A stretch of DNA of 64,000 bases from CAZDCD01 sp964503885 (GCA_964503885.1 CAZDCD010000008.1:62001-126000), one strand, 5' to 3'; positions 54,378-63,499 are shown, counted from the first letter of the stretch. Numbers and translations: made by a program. The notes: generated by a model not told the origin, from the letters alone.

Positions 54378-55273
54378 TTGTTGATTGAATTTATAGTAAT
54401 TGGACAATATGATGTTTCAATAGTCATCGATGGATTTGACGGACTGAATGTAAGATAAAACCTTTGAATTTTAGATTCTCTGATTATTTTCCCGGAATAA
54501 TTACCAGGAAGATTTAACGAAGAATTTTGGGTTAACAGGGAATACGAATATTTGTCGAAACGGTCAACATTAATCGCTATTTCTGTTCTTGATGATTTAA
54601 TCGTAAGTTTTTTCAGGTATATACCGGGATTAAAAGCAATATTCCCATAACTTGAAGTTATATCTACCGTATTGGAAATAACGCTGAAGTACAACTCAGA
54701 ATTATCAGCTTTACATACAATTTTTGCATCACAACCTGAAAGTCGTGAGTCTGCATAATATGCGGTTAAATAAAGGGTGCCTTTAATATTGTTTAAAAAA
54801 ACTTCACCGAAAGAATTTTTAACTGTACTTTCCTGATTGAGATTACTTATAGTGATATTACCGTAAAGATTTTCTACCTTAACTATGGATTGTTCAGGGA
54901 GATGCACAATGAATTTTACACTAAGATTACTGGTAATTCTGACATTATGCGTGGATAGAAATGAATTCGACAGCATTATTTTGTTGTCTTTTTTAACTAA
55001 AGTATAGTTCATAAATTGGATATCTTTTTCAGCTTTAACTTTTTCGGGATTTTTAGCAATCAGCTGGATCTCTATTTTAACACTATTATTCTTCCAGCCT
55101 GTTAGAATTATATCCGATTTTTCACCTTTGATCTGTAAATACGGTATTTCGGAAATGGCATATTCTTTACTTATGATCTTTTTCAGCACATGAATTTTTT
55201 CCTGTGCAAAAATATTTACACCGGTATTCACAAGAGCTGCAGTAATCACCAAATAATTTAAGTAATTTCTCAT
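54374..55273 (-). CDS. Exported DUF4097-like beta-helix protein
   Basis: A 299-aa protein with a signal peptide (about residues 1-23, cleavage after NIFAQ). The body is repetitive beta structure: VKVENLYGNITISNLNQESTV (around 131-151), DITSSYGNIAFNPG and ETSYCPITINSI, the pattern of DUF4097 adhesin-like solenoids in which each rung carries a Gly-rich turn. Such proteins often sit beside anti-sigma/sigma pairs in Bacteroidota. It overlaps its upstream (anti-sigma) and downstream genes, giving an overlapping operon. Role: probably an envelope surface component under the control of the linked sigma factor. Confidence 0.78.
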   Translation of the reverse strand: MRNYLNYLVITAALVNTGVNIFAQEKIHVLKKIISKEYAISEIPYLQIKGEKSDIILTGWKNNSVKIEIQLIAKNPEKVKAEKDIQFMNYTLVKKDNKIMLSNSFLSTHNVRITSNLSVKFIVHLPEQSIVKVENLYGNITISNLNQESTVKNSFGEVFLNNIKGTLYLTAYYADSRLSGCDAKIVCKADNSELYFSVISNTVDITSSYGNIAFNPGIYLKKLTIKSSRTEIAINVDRFDKYSYSLLTQNSSLNLPGNYSGKIIRESKIQRFYLTFSPSNPSMTIETSYCPITINSINK

Positions 55274-55869
55274 GACCGTATGGTTTTGAGTACATCCTTG
55301 ATCAGGCCTGCTCGCTGATTTTCCATTTTAATCAGTGTCTTGATCAATGAAGAAGACTCTCCGTAATTGAGCATAATATTGTTAATGCGTCTGATTTCGG
55401 CATTCAGTTCATCGATTTTCTGCATTTTAAATGATGTAACAGGATCACTGCAATTATTTGCCGACCGTGCACACCATTTTTGTAGAAAATCAGCCGGATT
55501 ATCAACTCCCTGTGTTATTTGACAGGGTTCGGAAACTATATATTCTTCGCTGTAAAGTGTTTTGGTATTTGCCTGATTTTTAAAAAGGTAGAAAGAAATA
55601 ATCAGCAATAAAGTTACTGCCGCACTCAGAGAAGTGACGGACAGATAGATTCTTTTTCTTTTTAGCTGAACATGTGGAACTATTCCCTTTTCAATATTAG
55701 CCCATAGATCCGGGCTATAATTTACCCATGTGGATTCTTTTGCTTTTATTTTAAGGGTTTCATCAAAATCAAGCCAATCCGATATTTTTTCCCACAGATT
55801 TTCATCCGGAGTATAGCCATGCAAAGCCTTTCTTACCTGTACAAGTTTAGATTCAAAATTATCTTTCAT
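55270..55869 (-). CDS. Putative transmembrane anti-sigma factor
   Basis: A 199-aa protein with one membrane helix (about residues 76-95, LSAAVTLLLIISFYLF). An N-terminal cytoplasmic helical segment precedes it and a periplasmic, Cys-containing C-terminal part follows (WCARSANNCSDPVT). No zinc anti-sigma (HxxxCxxC) motif is visible. It lies between an ECF sigma factor (overlapping by 11 bp) and an exported DUF4097 protein, and this arrangement identifies it as the likely anti-sigma. The signal it senses is unknown. Confidence 0.75.
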   Translation of the reverse strand: MKDNFESKLVQVRKALHGYTPDENLWEKISDWLDFDETLKIKAKESTWVNYSPDLWANIEKGIVPHVQLKRKRIYLSVTSLSAAVTLLLIISFYLFKNQANTKTLYSEEYIVSEPCQITQGVDNPADFLQKWCARSANNCSDPVTSFKMQKIDELNAEIRRINNIMLNYGESSSLIKTLIKMENQRAGLIKDVLKTIRS

Positions 55870-56386
55870 ATCCGTACATTTCTTTCAGATATTTCTTTAG
55901 TAGCTTTTTTGCGTAAAAGAGTTGAGATTTTGAAGTTCCATCTGATATTTCAAGCATATTTGCTACTTCTTTATGTTTATACCCCTCTACCTCAACGAGT
56001 AAAAAAATTGTCCTGTTCCCTGTCGGTAAAGAGCTGATTGCCTTATCCAGGTCTTCTGCTGTAAATTCCTGATTGAATTTGGGTTCGCTTACATGATGGT
56101 TGGTTTCTATCAACTCGAATTTTTTTACCGTTTTCAGGTGTCTTATGGTTTTTCTTATAACAATGGTTTTCATCCAGCTATATAGCGAACTCTCATTTCT
56201 GAAATCCTTCAGGTCCCTGAATATTTCAATAAAACTATCCTGAATAATATCATGAGCCTGATCATAATCATTAAGCATCCGAAATGCAACAGTATACATT
56301 GCTTTGGCATACTTATCAAATAATGCTTTTTGGGCTAACCGGTTATTGCTGATGCATTCTCTTATGATCAACCTGTCTTCAGACAT
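55859..56386 (-). CDS. ECF RNA polymerase sigma factor
   Basis: A 175-aa sigma-70 family ECF factor. Region 2 is YAKAMYTVAFRMLNDYDQ, AHDIIQDSFIEIFRDL and SSLYSWMKTIVIRKTIRHLK (about residues 24-80). Region 4 is SLPTGNRTIFLLVEVEGYK and VANMLEISDGTSKSQLFYAKKLL (about 115-168), the -35-recognising helix-turn-helix. The genes of the same operon downstream (anti-sigma, DUF4097, barrel) are its likely regulon core. The promoter is expected in the 210 bp upstream, but I cannot identify it. Confidence 0.93.
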   Translation of the reverse strand: MSEDRLIIRECISNNRLAQKALFDKYAKAMYTVAFRMLNDYDQAHDIIQDSFIEIFRDLKDFRNESSLYSWMKTIVIRKTIRHLKTVKKFELIETNHHVSEPKFNQEFTAEDLDKAISSLPTGNRTIFLLVEVEGYKHKEVANMLEISDGTSKSQLFYAKKLLKKYLKEMYGYER

Positions 56387-56597
56387 TACAAAAGCTCTTT
56401 TAACAACAGGGTATAATTTTATTAAAAAGGTTGTAAATGAAAGCAGAAATCCGATAAAAAAACCTGATTATGAAGAAAAACTGGTAAAATAAATGGTATA
56501 TATTATCGAAAAATAAGAAAGAAGGATAAAAATTAAAAGGTCAAAAGAAAATCAGCAGATTTCGAAGTAACCTCAATTCTGGAGGTTTCAGTTCAGG

Positions 56598-57788
56598 TTA
56601 ATCAATTACATTTAATTCTTTCCCGATTTTAATAAAACCGTTTACCGCCTTGTCAAGATGCGTTCTTTCATGGGCAGCAGAGAGCTGCACTCTTATCCGG
56701 GCCTGGTCTTTTGGCACTACAGGGTAAAAGAATCCGGTTACATAAATACCCTCTTCAAGCAGCCTGGCAGCAAATTCCTGTGACAATGCCGCATCATAAA
56801 GCATGATGGCTACAATAGCCGATTGAGTTGGTTTTATGTCGAAACCGGCATGCTGCATTTTTCCTGTGAAGTATGCTGTATTTTCATGAAGCTTTTCCTG
56901 CAGCTCAGTAGTTTGGTTCATCATTTCAAACATCCTGATCCCTGCATTTACTACCATTGGAGGAAGGGAATTTGAAAACAGGTAAGGTCGTGATCGCTGA
57001 CGCAACATTTCGATGATTTCCCGGCGCCCGGTGGTAAATCCTCCAATTGCTCCGCCAAATGCTTTACCCAGAGTGCCGGTAATGATATCCACTTTACCCC
57101 GCACATTGAAGAGCTCGGTAACCCCCCTGCCGGTTTTTCCGACTACTCCGGCAGAATGGCTTTCATCAATCATCACCAGGGTTTCGTATTTTTCAGCCAG
57201 TTCAACGATTCTGCTGACCGGTGCAACATTGCCGTCCATTGAAAATACGCCGTCGCTGACTATAATCCTGAAACGCTGATCCCGCGATTCCTTTAGCTTC
57301 TCCTCCAGGTCGCCCATATCGGCATTTTCATACCTGAATCGTTTGGCTTTGCAGAGCCTCACCCCATCAATGATCGATGCATGGTTCAACGCATCAGAAA
57401 TGATTGCATCCTCTTCTCCGAGCAAAGGTTCAAACAGTCCCCCGTTTGCGTCAAAGCAGGCGGCATACAAAATAGAATCTTCCGTACCGAAAAATGCAGC
57501 AGTCATCTTCTCCAGTTTTTTATGCAGGTCGCTAGTACCGCAGATAAATCGTACCGATGACATGCCGTATCCATGTGAAGCCAGTGCTTCTTTAGCGGCT
57601 TCAACCAGAATAGCGGATGATGATAAACCCAGGTAGTTATTGGCGCAAAAATTAAGTACCTCTTTGCCATCTGCCAGAGTAATCTGTGCTCCCTGTGCAG
57701 AAGTAATGATCCTTTCGTTTTTAAACAAACCGGCATTTTTTATTTCTGCCAGCTGATCGATAAGATGTGGTTTCATGTTGTCAAACAT
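56598..57788 (-). CDS. kbl: Glycine C-acetyltransferase (2-amino-3-ketobutyrate CoA ligase)
   Basis: A 396-aa PLP enzyme of the alpha-oxoamine synthase family that cleaves 2-amino-3-ketobutyrate with CoA to glycine and acetyl-CoA. The PLP-binding lysine lies in ITGTLGKAFGGAIGG (about residues 235-249), and NNYLGLSSS (about 50-58), DALNHASIIDGVRLCKA (about 133-149) and DESHSAGVVGKTGRG (about 204-218) are family motifs. Immediately upstream is an SDR threonine dehydrogenase gene, so threonine is degraded to glycine in this pair. Confidence 0.96.
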   Translation of the reverse strand: MFDNMKPHLIDQLAEIKNAGLFKNERIITSAQGAQITLADGKEVLNFCANNYLGLSSSAILVEAAKEALASHGYGMSSVRFICGTSDLHKKLEKMTAAFFGTEDSILYAACFDANGGLFEPLLGEEDAIISDALNHASIIDGVRLCKAKRFRYENADMGDLEEKLKESRDQRFRIIVSDGVFSMDGNVAPVSRIVELAEKYETLVMIDESHSAGVVGKTGRGVTELFNVRGKVDIITGTLGKAFGGAIGGFTTGRREIIEMLRQRSRPYLFSNSLPPMVVNAGIRMFEMMNQTTELQEKLHENTAYFTGKMQHAGFDIKPTQSAIVAIMLYDAALSQEFAARLLEEGIYVTGFFYPVVPKDQARIRVQLSAAHERTHLDKAVNGFIKIGKELNVID

Positions 57789-57926
57789 AGCTTTCGGTAT
57801 TCATGTCAATCTGTATCATGCAATGGTTTCCTTATATATATTAATAAAACCCCTGTCCGGTTTATCGGATGAATACTCCGGAAAGGGTTAATCGTTGAAC
57901 AGTTTTCATTGCGGCAATACGGTTTT

Positions 57927-58877
57927 TTATTCACTTTTGGCTTTTATTCCCGCAATCATTGTATTCGTAATTTTTTTCAGATCATATTCCGGCTTCCAGT
58001 GATCATGCCGGCGTGCAATGTTGTCATCCACACTTTCCGGCCATGTTTCGGCAATATTTTGCCTGAAATCAGGCTCATAAGCTATAGTAAATGAGGGGAT
58101 ATGCCTTTTAATGTCTTCTGTCGCTTCTTCGGGACTCAGGCTGAGCCCTGCGATATTATATGCCGAATGCAGACTGATCTCAGCACGTTCGAGTTCCATA
58201 AGGTTTATGGTAGCTTTAATGGCATCGGTCATATACATCATGGGTAACCTGGTACCGGCTTTGAGAAAACATGTATATTTCCCTTTTCTAACAGCTTCGT
58301 TATAAATTTCAACCGCCCAGTCGGTAGTACCGCCGCCCGGTTCGGTTTTATAACTGATGAGACCCGGGTACCGGAGGCTTCTGACATCCACATTATACCG
58401 CTTAAAATAATATTCGCACCAGCGTTCGCCTGCAAGTTTGCTTATACCATAAACGGTTCCCGGTTCCATGACGGTAGTCTGAGGTGCCATAATACGTGGT
58501 GTGGTGGGACCAAATACAGCAATTGAACTGGGCCAGAAAACTTTTTTTATGTCCTCAACGAGCTTGGCGATTTCGAGAATGTTCATCAGGCTTTCCATGT
58601 TGATATGCCAGGCGGCGTTTGGCAGCTTTTCGGCATTGCCTGAAAGTACGGCGGCAAGATGATAGATCTGGGTAATTTTATGGCGGATCACAAAATGAAT
58701 GAGGTGTTTGTCATCCATTACATCCAGCAATTGAAACGGACCGCCTTCACGGATATCCGGAGGTGCATCTTTTATGTCGGTGGCAAAAACACGACTGTTG
58801 CCATAAATTTTCCTGAGTTCAAGGGTGAGTTCGGAACCAATTTGTCCGGCTGCTCCGATGATGAGTATGTTATCCAT
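57927..58877 (-). CDS. NAD-dependent L-threonine 3-dehydrogenase (SDR type)
   Basis: A 316-aa extended SDR with the Rossmann GAAGQIGSELT (residues about 7-17) and catalytic YGISKLAGERW (Tyr-x-x-x-Lys, near 143-153). It oxidises L-threonine to 2-amino-3-ketobutyrate, which the downstream Kbl consumes. The GxxGxxG plus TVYGISK pattern and operon position distinguish it from UDP-sugar epimerases. This is the SDR form known from Bacteroidota and some archaea, not the zinc MDR form. A 138-bp spacer separates the two genes. Confidence 0.93.
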   Translation of the reverse strand: MDNILIIGAAGQIGSELTLELRKIYGNSRVFATDIKDAPPDIREGGPFQLLDVMDDKHLIHFVIRHKITQIYHLAAVLSGNAEKLPNAAWHINMESLMNILEIAKLVEDIKKVFWPSSIAVFGPTTPRIMAPQTTVMEPGTVYGISKLAGERWCEYYFKRYNVDVRSLRYPGLISYKTEPGGGTTDWAVEIYNEAVRKGKYTCFLKAGTRLPMMYMTDAIKATINLMELERAEISLHSAYNIAGLSLSPEEATEDIKRHIPSFTIAYEPDFRQNIAETWPESVDDNIARRHDHWKPEYDLKKITNTMIAGIKAKSE

Positions 58878-59022
58878 TCTTTATACCGAATTACGAGTAA
58901 GCGAAATTAACGCATATCAGGGAGTGAAAAAATGATATTCAACAGAAGAATTGTGATCGTTATTTTGCGAAGAAGTTAAATGCTATCAGGGCATGCCACC
59001 AGATTTTCAGTGAACCGATTTT

Positions 59023-60132
59023 TTAGCCTATCTTCTTGTACACTTTCCCGGGCAGACATCTGATAAGTCCGTTAAATTCAAGATTAATTAAGATGTAAGC
59101 GATCTTGCTCACCGGCAGATTGCATTGAATGGCGATCTGATCTATGGTCAGGTCGTTTTTCACTGCAAGCGCATCCACCACCATTTTTTCATCTTCGGAT
59201 AATTCAATGAAGAGTATTGATTGAGCAGGTGCTGATTTACTGTCAATCTGCCAGCCCATGATATATTCGAGGTCGGTCACATCCTCAATCAGGGCTGCTT
59301 TATTTGTTTTGATAAGTTTATTACAACCTGCCGAGTATTTGTCTTTTATCCTGCCCGGGAATGCAAATACATCACGGTTGTAAGAATTGGCCAGGTCGGC
59401 GGTAATGAGCGCTCCCCCTTTTTCACCTGATTCAACAACCACGGTTGCATCGCACAAACCCGCGATTATGCGGTTCCGCTTTACAAAATTCGGGGGCTCG
59501 GGGGTTTCATCATGTAGAAATTCGGAAACTAGAGCCCCGTTTTCTATAATTGATTGGGCTGTGCTTTTATGCAGCGAGGGATACAGTGAATTTAAGCCAT
59601 GCCCTAACACGGCAACAGTTTCAAAGTTGTTTTTCAGTGCTGCCTTATGAGCACAAATGTCAATACCATATGCCAATCCACTGACTATTACAATATCGTG
59701 TCCTCTGGCAGAAAGATTCTCCACGAGGGTGTTGCACATGCGGCGCCCGTATTCGGTAGCACTTCGGGTCCCCACTATACCAATGACTTTGGGACAATTG
59801 AAACGCGCATTTCCTTCTTCGTAAAGCACAACCGGCGCATCTTCACATTGTTTCAACCGGTGCGGATAGTTGTCATCGAGGTAAAAAAGTGTGCGAATGG
59901 CACTTCGTTCTAAATATTCAATTTCCCGGTCGGCCTTGTCGAGCATAATGTCCGGATTGAGGTTGCCGATCAGTTTTTCTCCGATTCCCGGTATTTTCAA
60001 CAGGTTTTTCTTTTTTTCATGAAATACCCCCTCCAGTCCGCCACAATAGGCGATCAACCGTTTTGCAAGAACAGGACCGATTTTAGGAATTAAACTGATG
60101 CCGATTTTATATCTCAATAACGGGTCAGGCAT
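59023..60132 (-). CDS. dprA: DNA-processing protein DprA
   Basis: A 369-aa protein (from ATG 60132) that loads RecA on incoming single-stranded DNA in transformation. Features: N-terminal SAM/HhH part (PKIGPVLAKRLIAYCGG), Rossmann-like DprA core with GIVGTRSATEYGRRMC (about residues 118-133), VSGLAYGIDICAHKAAL (about 149-165) and GHGLNSLYPSLH, and a C-terminal winged helix (DEKMVVDALAVKN and NLPVSKIAYILINLE, ending at the C-terminus). An upstream ATG at 60165 would overlap the previous gene by 26 bp and is less likely. It forms the downstream end of the YidD/TPR operon. Confidence 0.93.
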   Translation of the reverse strand: MPDPLLRYKIGISLIPKIGPVLAKRLIAYCGGLEGVFHEKKKNLLKIPGIGEKLIGNLNPDIMLDKADREIEYLERSAIRTLFYLDDNYPHRLKQCEDAPVVLYEEGNARFNCPKVIGIVGTRSATEYGRRMCNTLVENLSARGHDIVIVSGLAYGIDICAHKAALKNNFETVAVLGHGLNSLYPSLHKSTAQSIIENGALVSEFLHDETPEPPNFVKRNRIIAGLCDATVVVESGEKGGALITADLANSYNRDVFAFPGRIKDKYSAGCNKLIKTNKAALIEDVTDLEYIMGWQIDSKSAPAQSILFIELSEDEKMVVDALAVKNDLTIDQIAIQCNLPVSKIAYILINLEFNGLIRCLPGKVYKKIG

Positions 60133-60139
60133 ATAAAGA

Positions 60140-61006
60140 CTAAGGATTTTCCGATGATTTTTCAATTAACGTGATAATTTTCTCATATTGACCGGCAATT
60201 TTTTTTCTTTTTCTGGCTATTGCTATTTTTTCTGCATTCTGATACCCCCCCTGGTAATATCTCTGAAACCAGGGTAATACCGATATGCCTGCATCTATAA
60301 ACGTATAATGCGCTGCAGTATTGATGAACAAAAAAATCAATCCCCCGGTCAGTAAAAATGAGTTTAGCGCCCCTTTGAAATCTCCGTACACCAGTTGCCC
60401 GGTTCCGGGAATGATCATACTTAATGTGCGTGCAGTCTTGGGATTGTATCTTTTTGTATATTTTTTAAGATCATCAAATGCCTGCGTTAATTTTTCAATA
60501 GTCTGTGCATCATTTGAATCAATACATGCTTTAAACCAGTTAAGTGACTCATCAAAATCTTCTTTCTGATAGAAGGCGATGCCCAGGTAAAATGATTTTC
60601 TCTTGCGGAAGTAATCATCCTCAGGATTTTTCATGCCATACAATTCTACCAATGCATAATTGTATTGCCCATCCAGCAGATATAACGAAGAAGTATACAA
60701 TGAAAGTTCGTGCCTGATGCTGTCGGAAGATGTAAGATTATATGCCATCTTGAGAAATTCTCTCGCTTTGGTAAAATCCGAATTGGATACATAACAATAA
60801 GCAAGTTTTTCGCAGGCTTCGAATGTATTTGAGCGTATGGTATCGAAGAAAAGCACACGGTGGTAAGCGGCAATGGCCTCGTCAATATTTCCCTGGGCCA
60901 TCTGGGCATTAGCCAGATGCAAAGTCTGCCAGGCATTTTGTGCCTGTGAAACCTGTACTAATAACAGGATTATAATACTATTCAAAAGAATTGAATACGT
61001 CTTCAA
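60140..61006 (-). CDS. Exported TPR protein with IPGTG membrane segment (paralogue A)
   Basis: A 288-aa protein with signal peptide (about 1-22, cleaved after SQAQ). Three or so TPR hairpins follow (NAQMAQGNIDEAIAAYHRV, AREFLKMAYNL, ALVELYGMKNP). Then comes the membrane module SMIIPGTGQLVYGDFKGALNS (about residues 194-214), a hydrophobic helix pair (FLLTGGLIFLFINTAAHYTF), and a basic tail (IAIARKRKKIAGQYEK). The same architecture occurs in the next gene upstream, so the two are paralogues. Function unknown; linkage to YidD points to envelope assembly. Confidence 0.78.
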   Translation of the reverse strand: MKTYSILLNSIIILLLVQVSQAQNAWQTLHLANAQMAQGNIDEAIAAYHRVLFFDTIRSNTFEACEKLAYCYVSNSDFTKAREFLKMAYNLTSSDSIRHELSLYTSSLYLLDGQYNYALVELYGMKNPEDDYFRKRKSFYLGIAFYQKEDFDESLNWFKACIDSNDAQTIEKLTQAFDDLKKYTKRYNPKTARTLSMIIPGTGQLVYGDFKGALNSFLLTGGLIFLFINTAAHYTFIDAGISVLPWFQRYYQGGYQNAEKIAIARKRKKIAGQYEKIITLIEKSSENP

Positions 61007-61814
61007 CCTGATGATGCAATTTATGTCTGAATTCTACATTGTGCTGATTTGCTGCTTTTCCCGAACCGTATATATTCCCGATGTAAAAACCGAATGCAAG
61101 ACCTCCGAATATCCAGCCATAGGCACTTTCAATACCGTTTTTATCAAATCCACGGTATGATTGAAAGCCAAATGCTCCGACAAATAACAGCGACATTAAA
61201 CCGTCTTTCCAGTATCCCGAATATATTTTCCCGGTGCCCGGTATTATGGCAGACATTAAAACACTTAGTCCCGGGCTCTTGTAGTTAAAGTTGTTTTCCT
61301 CATCAAGCAATACTGAATACGGAGCAATAAAATAACCTTCTGTCACCTTGTTTTGCTGTATCAATTCACGAGATGACTGGTACTTTTCAGATAGCATCAG
61401 GTTTGACAGGTTAAGGAATACCTTTTCGGTATGATCGAGATTCCCGTTCAATGTAATGAACTGATCAGCTTTATCAAATTCTTTATCTGCAATAAGAAGT
61501 TTTCCATATTCAATTGAAAATCCGGTCGGGATCTCTGATGCTGAAGGGTAAAACGATTCCGTTTTCTGAATTCCTGTTTTCAGTTTGCCTGAAAGCCTGT
61601 ACGTGCGAATCAGAAGCAGCCGTGCTTCGATGTTTGAGCTGTCGAGAAAAATAATCCGTTCCAGTTCACTGGCAGCCAGGTCATATTCATGTGCTGTAAA
61701 CAGGTAACCGGCAAATTTCATTGAATTTTCAAGATTATAAAGATCCTGTCCCGTAGCAGACAAAACAGGAAACATCAGCAGTATCAAAATTCCAAGCTTA
61801 TTTAAGGATTTCAT
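60978..61814 (-). CDS. Exported TPR protein with IPGTG membrane segment (paralogue B)
   Basis: A 278-aa protein from ATG 61814, with a signal peptide (about 1-22, ending SATGQ). The N-terminal half has TPR-like helices (LFTAHEYDLAASELERIIFL). The second half repeats paralogue A: SAIIPGTGKIYSGYWKDGLMS (about residues 193-213), hydrophobic FVGAFGF and GWIFGGLAFGFYIG, then YGSGKAANQHNVEFRHKL. The stop overlaps paralogue A by 29 bp. The upstream ATG at 61868 would start inside yidD without a signal sequence, so 61814 is used. Function unknown. Confidence 0.78.
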   Translation of the reverse strand: MKSLNKLGILILLMFPVLSATGQDLYNLENSMKFAGYLFTAHEYDLAASELERIIFLDSSNIEARLLLIRTYRLSGKLKTGIQKTESFYPSASEIPTGFSIEYGKLLIADKEFDKADQFITLNGNLDHTEKVFLNLSNLMLSEKYQSSRELIQQNKVTEGYFIAPYSVLLDEENNFNYKSPGLSVLMSAIIPGTGKIYSGYWKDGLMSLLFVGAFGFQSYRGFDKNGIESAYGWIFGGLAFGFYIGNIYGSGKAANQHNVEFRHKLHHQVEDVFNSFE

Positions 61815-62211
61815 ATTTAAAATTCCTCGGAGGGTCAATGAGAACGTGGTGTTCAATATCAATATCATAATTTTCGGGACTCAATCCATTGCACCGGGAA
61901 AACCGGTCGAAGAAGTTTATTGTGCCAATGATGGCTCCCTGCTTCTTAATCGATAACATGGCATACTCTGAACAGGATGGGGTAAACGTACAGGAACTGG
62001 CGTCCTGTGAGGAAATGAAATTCTTATAAAATAAGAACAGCCGCGTAAAAATAAACTCTACTTCATTTTTAAAGGTCCGTGCATATTCATATTTATTCGC
62101 CGTACCAACAGATTGATATAGATTCTTGAATTTATCAATATCTTCTGCGGTCTGGGAGTGAACCGTAAAACTAATAAGCAGGAACAGGGAAATCGTAATA
62201 ATATTTTTCAT
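61798..62211 (-). CDS. Exported YidD-like protein
   Basis: A 137-aa protein with a predicted cleavable signal peptide (MKNIITISLFLLISFTVHSQ, residues 1-20), then the YidD domain: SCTFTPSCSEYA (about 73-84) and QGAIIGTINFFDRFSRCNG (about 91-109), with the usual three Cys near 74, 80 and 107. Canonical YidD is about 85 aa, lacks a signal peptide and helps YidC insert proteins at the inner membrane. This form is longer by about 50 residues at the N-terminus and would be periplasmic. It overlaps its upstream neighbour by 41 bp and paralogue B by 17 bp. Confidence 0.88.
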   Translation of the reverse strand: MKNIITISLFLLISFTVHSQTAEDIDKFKNLYQSVGTANKYEYARTFKNEVEFIFTRLFLFYKNFISSQDASSCTFTPSCSEYAMLSIKKQGAIIGTINFFDRFSRCNGLSPENYDIDIEHHVLIDPPRNFKYEILK

Positions 62212-62851
62212 TCAGGTTATTCAGTTTAATGTTTTCAAAGGTAGTAACCTGGTAGGTTTTTTGCTCGCCTGTATACGAAATTTTTATCATTTTGGTGGGG
62301 AAATCAATTCCGTTGATGATTTTGTAATCCTCAAAAAACTGTTTACCAACGATTTGACCTTCAGGGCTATAGAATATAATGCCGAATAACCTGTTCTCTT
62401 TGGATGACAACATCACTTTCCCAAAGTGTTTACTGAATCTCTTCCCGGGTACCCAGGTGGAGATCACCATGCCACCATCGTTTTCCACATTGTCGATCTT
62501 ATAAAATGAATTATCAAGCCCGTAATTGCTCAATTTATTGCTGAGTGTGAGATAAAAAATGGAAAATTTTGTCAGATCAACGCTGCGAGTGCGGCTTGCC
62601 AGTGTATCTCCCAAAAAATAGTACAATACAGTATCCTTTGAAACGACCACCTGTTTTTCAGGAAAGGAAATAGCATACACAAGCTTACCGATATTTTTAT
62701 CATAATAAAACCGGCCGATGGTTAATTGAGATTGCATTTCGGTCTTTTCTTTTACAGAAATATCGCCCTCAATCCTAAAAAAATGTTGCCCAAAAGCAAT
62801 TTTGGGCAACACCATTAAAAAAATATAAATGAATAAAATTCTGTAAATCAT
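62171..62851 (-). CDS. Exported LolA-like beta-sheet protein
   Basis: A 226-aa protein from ATG 62851 (MIYRILFIYIFLMVLPKIAF), with signal peptide ending FGQ. The mature chain is strand-rich with VKEKTEMQSQLTIGRFYYDK, KLVYAISFPEKQVVVSKDTV and KMIKISYTGEQKTYQVTTFE, the curved-sheet character of LolA/outer-membrane lipoprotein carriers. A frame upstream to 62917 is open, but that part would overlap the previous gene and lacks the signal. It overlaps the yidD variant by 41 bp, so translation is likely coupled. Lipoprotein-carrier activity is an inference. Confidence 0.72.
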   Translation of the reverse strand: MIYRILFIYIFLMVLPKIAFGQHFFRIEGDISVKEKTEMQSQLTIGRFYYDKNIGKLVYAISFPEKQVVVSKDTVLYYFLGDTLASRTRSVDLTKFSIFYLTLSNKLSNYGLDNSFYKIDNVENDGGMVISTWVPGKRFSKHFGKVMLSSKENRLFGIIFYSPEGQIVGKQFFEDYKIINGIDFPTKMIKISYTGEQKTYQVTTFENIKLNNLNEKYYYDFPVPAY

Positions 62852-62855
62852 CTTT

Positions 62856-63308
62856 TTAGACAGCCCATAACCCGGCATTTCCAAAGATCCACACATAGAA
62901 TGCAACATAAAAGACAATTACAATCAGGTAGCCGACAACACAACCTTTGAAAGCCGTCATGGTTTCATCTTTGTCATCAGCAACGAAATAAACGAGGGCA
63001 ACTCCGAATACACCGAATACACAGCCCCACCAGAATGAACCTATTCCGAGAGGCGGTTCTCCGAAGGGAATAGCACTGGACAAAGGATTGTTGACAGTGA
63101 TTCCGGCAATCAACGGATTATTTTGTGCCAGCAGGTTGGTTAGTGTAACACCATCGTTACTTTTAACATAATTTTCCAGCAACGATAAGTTTGTGAACTC
63201 TTTATTCAGTTCATCCTTATCATAGCTGAACAAATCAGCATTGCCGGCAAATAAATTCCCTGCCGCAATCAGAACAATAAAGATCGAAGAAAGTAGGATT
63301 TTTTTCAT
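62856..63308 (-). CDS. Small Gly-rich exported membrane protein
   Basis: A 150-aa protein with an N-terminal signal (about residues 1-20, MKKILLSSIFIVLIAAGN) and two or three further hydrophobic helices at the C-terminal half (GIGSFWWGCVFGVFGVALVYF and GCVVGYLIVIVFYVAFYVWIFG), with a short charged loop (VADDKDETMTAFKG) between them. I recall similar sequences in other Bacteroidota, but no function. ATG at 63314 (MAMKK) is an alternative start. It heads the leftward LolA-like/YidD/TPR/dprA cluster. Confidence 0.65.
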   Translation of the reverse strand: MKKILLSSIFIVLIAAGNLFAGNADLFSYDKDELNKEFTNLSLLENYVKSNDGVTLTNLLAQNNPLIAGITVNNPLSSAIPFGEPPLGIGSFWWGCVFGVFGVALVYFVADDKDETMTAFKGCVVGYLIVIVFYVAFYVWIFGNAGLWAV

Positions 63309-63499
63309 AGCCATGATTATTAATTAATAACCCTCAAATTTAATATTTTTCAGGAATTATACACATAATCAGGAAATTTTAGAACGATTTTAAATTAATC
63401 CGATAATTTTTTTTAACTAAAAATGTAACTTATTTTTAAAATTCCCATATAACACGTAGTAATTCATTTTTAACTGGTTATTAATTTAAATTTTTGAGT

